Assembly: GCA_019703815.1 (NCBI GenBank)
Contig: AP023052.1
Location: 682,001-746,000, forward strand
Length of the DNA stretch: 64,000 nucleotides
Origin: Thaumasiovibrio occultus
GTDB lineage: Bacteria; Pseudomonadota; Gammaproteobacteria; Enterobacterales; Vibrionaceae
Direction: 5' to 3'
Each line of letters begins with the position of its first letter. Within the stretch, counting starts at the first letter, position 1. A model generated the notes under the pieces. It worked only from the letters and a program-made list of their open reading frames with translations, was not told the origin of the DNA and ran no database searches. Shown here one piece after another: positions 60,514-64,000 of this stretch. The position numbers and the translations under genes were made by a program.

Positions 60514-60999
60514 ATGCCTGAACGTAAAGCACGCTATGAAGCAATGCTAGAAGAAGCCAAACAAGCCCTGCAACAGAGTCCTAATGAGTTCAAAAAGTGG
60601 GTCGAAACCAGCGAAGAAGTGGTGAAAGCCATGTCGGATATGACCAAAGACGAGCTGGCGTTGATTAAGCAATACCTACGTCGCGATTTGAAAGAGTTCG
60701 GCGAGAATGTGGAAAAGCCGGAGCCTGAATCGTTTAAAGACAGTCAGTTCTACCAGGGCATTGTGAATACCATTTGGCAAAACTTAGCCGAAATTACCGA
60801 TCAAACCCAAATTGAGTGGCATGAGATCTTTGCTGATATCGAACACGGTGGGGTGTATCACGCAGGGGAAATTATCGGTTTGGGAAAATTGGTGTGTGAG
60901 CAGTGTGGTCACGAGGAGTTTTATTATCATCCTCAGCCAGTATCACGGTGTATCCATTGTGATCATGACCATTTCGCCCGGTATCCGCTGGATCCCTAA
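60514..60999 (+). CDS. ybeL: Zinc-ribbon protein YbeL-like (DUF1451)
   Basis: This 161-residue protein has a charged helical N-terminal part (ERKARYEAMLEEAKQALQQS) and a C-terminal zinc ribbon, VCEQCGHEEFYYHPQPVSRC then CIHCDHDHFARYPLDP, with two CxxC pairs. It fits the YbeL/DUF1451 family; function is unknown. The ATG at 60514 follows GGAGG by eight bases; the longer frame to 60436 is not supported. It is divergent from leuS, as in E. coli. Confidence 0.88.
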   Translation: MPERKARYEAMLEEAKQALQQSPNEFKKWVETSEEVVKAMSDMTKDELALIKQYLRRDLKEFGENVEKPEPESFKDSQFYQGIVNTIWQNLAEITDQTQIEWHEIFADIEHGGVYHAGEIIGLGKLVCEQCGHEEFYYHPQPVSRCIHCDHDHFARYPLDP

Positions 61000-61137
61000 T
61001 GGAGTGGGTTTAGGGATCCAGTGTCACCGGTGAAGCTGATCTTTGGGCTACATAGCCCGTGAACGGTGGTGCTTCTTGACTCACGTCGTGCTCTGGCGCA
61101 GTGATAAGGGACGGTAGGCTCAATACCGAGGTTCTTA

Positions 61138-61710
61138 TTACTGAGCTAGCGGCACGAAGTTATACTTCTGGCCAGCTAGCGCGGCTTCTATCATCAACCC
61201 ACCTTGTCCGTGAGTGAAGACCGCCATGCCATTAACCCACCCAGCGTGGGACTGACTTTCGCCTGCCTGAGCACTACGACCTTGAGTACCCGCTCGGGCA
61301 GAGGCACTTTCGGTAATCGCAACGGCTGATGATTGAGCATCAAATTCAAAACTGCCGCTGATGAATCTCTCGTAAGCGCGTTGATCCTGGAAGAAAATGA
61401 TTTGGCTATAGGTTTGCCCACCAAATTGGAAACCTAAAGACAATTCTGCCAGCTCGCTGGTTCCGGTTTGGTGTCCGCCTTGAAAAACGGCACCGGTGCC
61501 AAAAGCACCACCTACCCAAAACCCGCCTTTACCGATAGTTGGAAACACTGCATAGCCATATGCCGATTCGAAATAGGCTTCAGAAGCTGGAGTGGAGTGG
61601 AAAAAGTTTACAGTCGCCTGTATTTCCGAGTTTGCTTCTGCCTTGAACGGCTGGCCGACCAATATCAAACATGTAGTCAGCAGTAAGGTAAAACGTGCCC
61701 ATGCAACCAT
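61138..61710 (-). CDS. SYLF-domain (YSC84-like) exported lipid-binding protein
   Basis: This 190-residue protein has a signal peptide (FTLLLTTCLILVGQPFKAEA). A SYLF-type domain follows, with SAYGYAVFPTIGKGGFWVGG, GTGAVFQGGH, GFQFGGQTYSQIIFF and TLGxx-like hydrophobic repeats toward HGQGGLMIEAALAGQKYNF. SYLF domains bind phospholipids in eukaryotes; the bacterial role is unclear. A near-perfect AAGGAGG lies six bases before the ATG. It stands alone, flanked by non-coding gaps. Confidence 0.85.
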   Translation of the reverse strand: MVAWARFTLLLTTCLILVGQPFKAEANSEIQATVNFFHSTPASEAYFESAYGYAVFPTIGKGGFWVGGAFGTGAVFQGGHQTGTSELAELSLGFQFGGQTYSQIIFFQDQRAYERFISGSFEFDAQSSAVAITESASARAGTQGRSAQAGESQSHAGWVNGMAVFTHGQGGLMIEAALAGQKYNFVPLAQ

Positions 61711-62025
61711 GGGAGCCTCCTTCTATCACTTACGAGATCCATCAGCCAATAATGAACAGTGTCTCTTGAACGCTCACTTAACAGCGAGTGGAGAACCGTT
61801 GTCGATTAACGATGAACCTGTCGCTATAAAAACATGACGAAGATGAACCAAATGTGAACAGCGGTAAGGGGTTATATTCAAAAAAGAAAGCGGTCAGGTT
61901 TCCCTAGCTTGATGTCACCAAAGAGACACACAAACGTGTCTGTATTTGCATGGATTTATCAGCTAAATGTGCAGAAGTGTCGAAAAGAAACGGCAGAGTA
62001 GCGATTTACCACTCTGCCTTGAACA
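61711..62025. other. Intergenic region SYLF gene-lnt
   Basis: No gene is recognised. It contains the SYLF promoter region and, at its right end, the lnt terminator hairpin. Confidence 0.4.
61984..62020 (-). terminator. Terminator after lnt
   Basis: On the minus strand GGCAGAGT pairs with ACTCTGCC across an 11-base loop, followed by GTTTCTTTTCG, just past the lnt stop. Confidence 0.65.
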
Positions 62026-63558
62026 TTAAGCCGAGCAACAGCGATTTGCGGCTCTTTGCAAAAATGTGAGCGACATCAACCCAAACGCGACGAAAAGCCA
62101 CAGGGGTAATGAGCCATAACGGTTGAACGGCGTTGTGCCCGTCATGGGTTGTACCATACCGCGCAAGGTGGCTTGCTCAAACTGCGGGATCGTAGCGGTG
62201 ATTTGGCCGCGATAATCGATCAGGGCCGAGATCCCGGTGTTGGTGGCACGGATCATTGGACGACCGAATTCGATGGCACGCATTTGGGCAATTTCTAAGT
62301 GCTGGTATGGGCCAATTGATTTACCAAACCATGCATCGTTCGACAGGGTGAGCAGAATATCGGTTTCTGGGGTGATGTTCTGGCGCACTTGTTCATTGAA
62401 GGCGACTTCATAGCACAGCGCGGGCGCAATGTGATGACCGGCGACCTCAAGGTTTGGCTGAATATAGTTACCCCGGCTAAACGAAGAGACTAACATCTCG
62501 AAGTTAGGCAGCAGCGGGCTGAGTAACTCGCCAAACGGCACATACTCACCAAATGGCAGCAAGTGATGCTTGCTGTAACGCTGTGCGGTGTCGTAGCGAT
62601 ACCGTGGCTGGTTGTTGTTGCCGAGCGTCAAAATGTTGTTGTAATACTCTTCATCGGCGGTGTAATCGAGCACCCCAGTGATCAAGCCGGTATTATTCAT
62701 TTTCGCCGCGCTATCCATATTGGTGAGGTATTCGATGACTTCCTCTTCCAACGCGGGGATCGCAGCTTCTGGCCACACCACAATATCGGCGTCCCAGTTT
62801 TCTCGTGTCATGTCGGCATAGCGCATTAAGGTCGGCCAGCGCATGCTTGGCTGCCACTTTAACGCTTGGGGAATATTGCCTTGGATTACGGCAACATCCA
62901 TGCCGGTTTCACCCTTAGGGGTCACCCATGTAGGAAGCCAGCTCAGCCCTGTCACCAACACCACACCAACGATAGTGCCCAATGCGGTGCGGGGGGACTT
63001 TTGTTGCCACAGCACGCCACTGCTCGCGATAAGCAAGATGGCGAGAGTGATCCCTTCCACACCCAATATTGGAGCGAGAGGCGCCATCGGGCCGGTGGTT
63101 TGGCTGTAACCAAGCCACAGCCACGGAAAGCCGGTAAATGCCCAGCCGCGCAACCAATCAAGCAGTAGCCATAAAATAGGCGCCCATACTAATAAACGTA
63201 GCGTGTTGGGCACACAGCAAAACAGACGGCGATAAAGATAGCCAAATAGTGCAGGGTAGAGGGCCAGATAGAGCACTAACAGGGCGATCAGGGTCAGACC
63301 TGCCGCCAGAGGCAGTCCACCAAAAGTGCCAATGCTGACATATACCCAGCTAACGCCGGTGCCAAACTGGCCTAAGCCCCATAGCAAACCCAGCCAGGCA
63401 CCTTGTTTCGGGGTGGCGTTTTCGAGCAGGTAAAACAGAATAAAAACAGAAAGGATAGCCAATGGCCACCAACTGAAAGGCGCAAAGGCGAGGGTCGCGA
63501 TAGCGCCAGAAAAAACGGCCCCGACGGGCCGTGATACGTTTGAGAGTTTCGCTAACAT
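62026..63558 (-). CDS. lnt: Apolipoprotein N-acyltransferase
   Basis: This 510-residue inner-membrane enzyme adds the third acyl chain to lipoproteins. Several N-terminal membrane helices precede a periplasmic nitrilase-like domain with the Glu-Lys-Cys triad: VVWPEAAIPALEEE, KHHLLPFGEYVPFG and PALCYEVAFNEQV. A final membrane helix closes the protein. E. coli Lnt is 512 residues. It lies 15 bases after corC, the conserved order, and would mature the many lipoproteins in this window. Confidence 0.97.
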   Translation of the reverse strand: MLAKLSNVSRPVGAVFSGAIATLAFAPFSWWPLAILSVFILFYLLENATPKQGAWLGLLWGLGQFGTGVSWVYVSIGTFGGLPLAAGLTLIALLVLYLALYPALFGYLYRRLFCCVPNTLRLLVWAPILWLLLDWLRGWAFTGFPWLWLGYSQTTGPMAPLAPILGVEGITLAILLIASSGVLWQQKSPRTALGTIVGVVLVTGLSWLPTWVTPKGETGMDVAVIQGNIPQALKWQPSMRWPTLMRYADMTRENWDADIVVWPEAAIPALEEEVIEYLTNMDSAAKMNNTGLITGVLDYTADEEYYNNILTLGNNNQPRYRYDTAQRYSKHHLLPFGEYVPFGELLSPLLPNFEMLVSSFSRGNYIQPNLEVAGHHIAPALCYEVAFNEQVRQNITPETDILLTLSNDAWFGKSIGPYQHLEIAQMRAIEFGRPMIRATNTGISALIDYRGQITATIPQFEQATLRGMVQPMTGTTPFNRYGSLPLWLFVAFGLMSLTFLQRAANRCCSA

Positions 63559-63573
63559 ACTCAGCGCTCTAAA

Positions 63574-64000
<427 letters not shown>

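Overview
The window is chromosomal core sequence of a gamma-proteobacterium, almost certainly a member of the Vibrionaceae. Nearly every gene has a close counterpart in E. coli K-12 or Vibrio, and the gene blocks follow familiar order. Vibrio-type genes that E. coli lacks (a TIGR03503 family protein, DUF2066, DUF2069) are interleaved. Base composition looks balanced (about half GC by eye). The genus cannot be fixed from sequence alone; a halophilic genus such as Salinivibrio is possible but only a guess.

Layout. 1-5.7 kb: end of the isc Fe-S operon (hscB tail, hscA, fdx, iscX), pepB, a second pepB-like gene, and ndk. 5.9-14.6 kb: rlmN-pilW-rodZ-ispG-hisS-yfgM-bamB-der, covering rRNA/tRNA modification, type IV pilus assembly, cell shape, isoprenoid synthesis, outer-membrane assembly and ribosome GTPase. 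14.9-21.6 kb: yafD, mltD, gloB, a yafS-like methyltransferase, rnhA, dnaQ and a TIGR03503 membrane protein. 21.7-26 kb: fadE, gmhA and yafJ. 26-30 kb: purMN facing away from upp, and uraA. 30.2-39.7 kb: DUF2066, DUF2069, a WrbA-like flavoprotein, yfgD (ArsC family), bepA, a TusA-like protein, perM, bcp, gcvR, dapA and bamC. 39.8-47.4 kb: an unusual module, described below. 47.5-64 kb: lipA-lipB, ybeD, dacA, rlpA-rodA-mrdA-rlmH-rsfS, holA-lptE-leuS, a ybeL-like zinc-ribbon protein, a SYLF protein, lnt and the 3' part of corC. These serve lipoate synthesis, the elongasome, LPS transport and lipoprotein acylation.

The most interesting stretch is 39.8-47.4 kb. It lies between two conserved blocks (dapA-bamC and lipA-lipB) that are not adjacent in E. 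coli. It holds an ABC half-transporter with a degraded ATPase site, translationally close to a DUF1611 P-loop protein. Divergent from these are a secreted, extremely acidic Ser-Asp repeat protein, an OmpR-type response regulator, a PhoQ-like sensor kinase and an SH3-domain lipoprotein, followed by a porin with its own promoter region. I find a shared direct-repeat motif, nGTAAG-N5-nGTAAG with an 11-bp period. It occurs twice in the divergent intergenic region and again, inverted, upstream of the porin. This is the pattern expected for an OmpR-family regulator. The module therefore looks like a self-contained envelope-sensing regulon, possibly sensing cations, that joins the acidic protein, the ABC/DUF1611 pair and the porin.

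Two genes are missing from their E. coli positions: hda (next to uraA) and nadD (between rsfS and holA). Credible operators are a PurR box before purM and a FadR-like site before fadE. No rRNA, tRNA, CRISPR array, insertion sequence or prophage gene was found.
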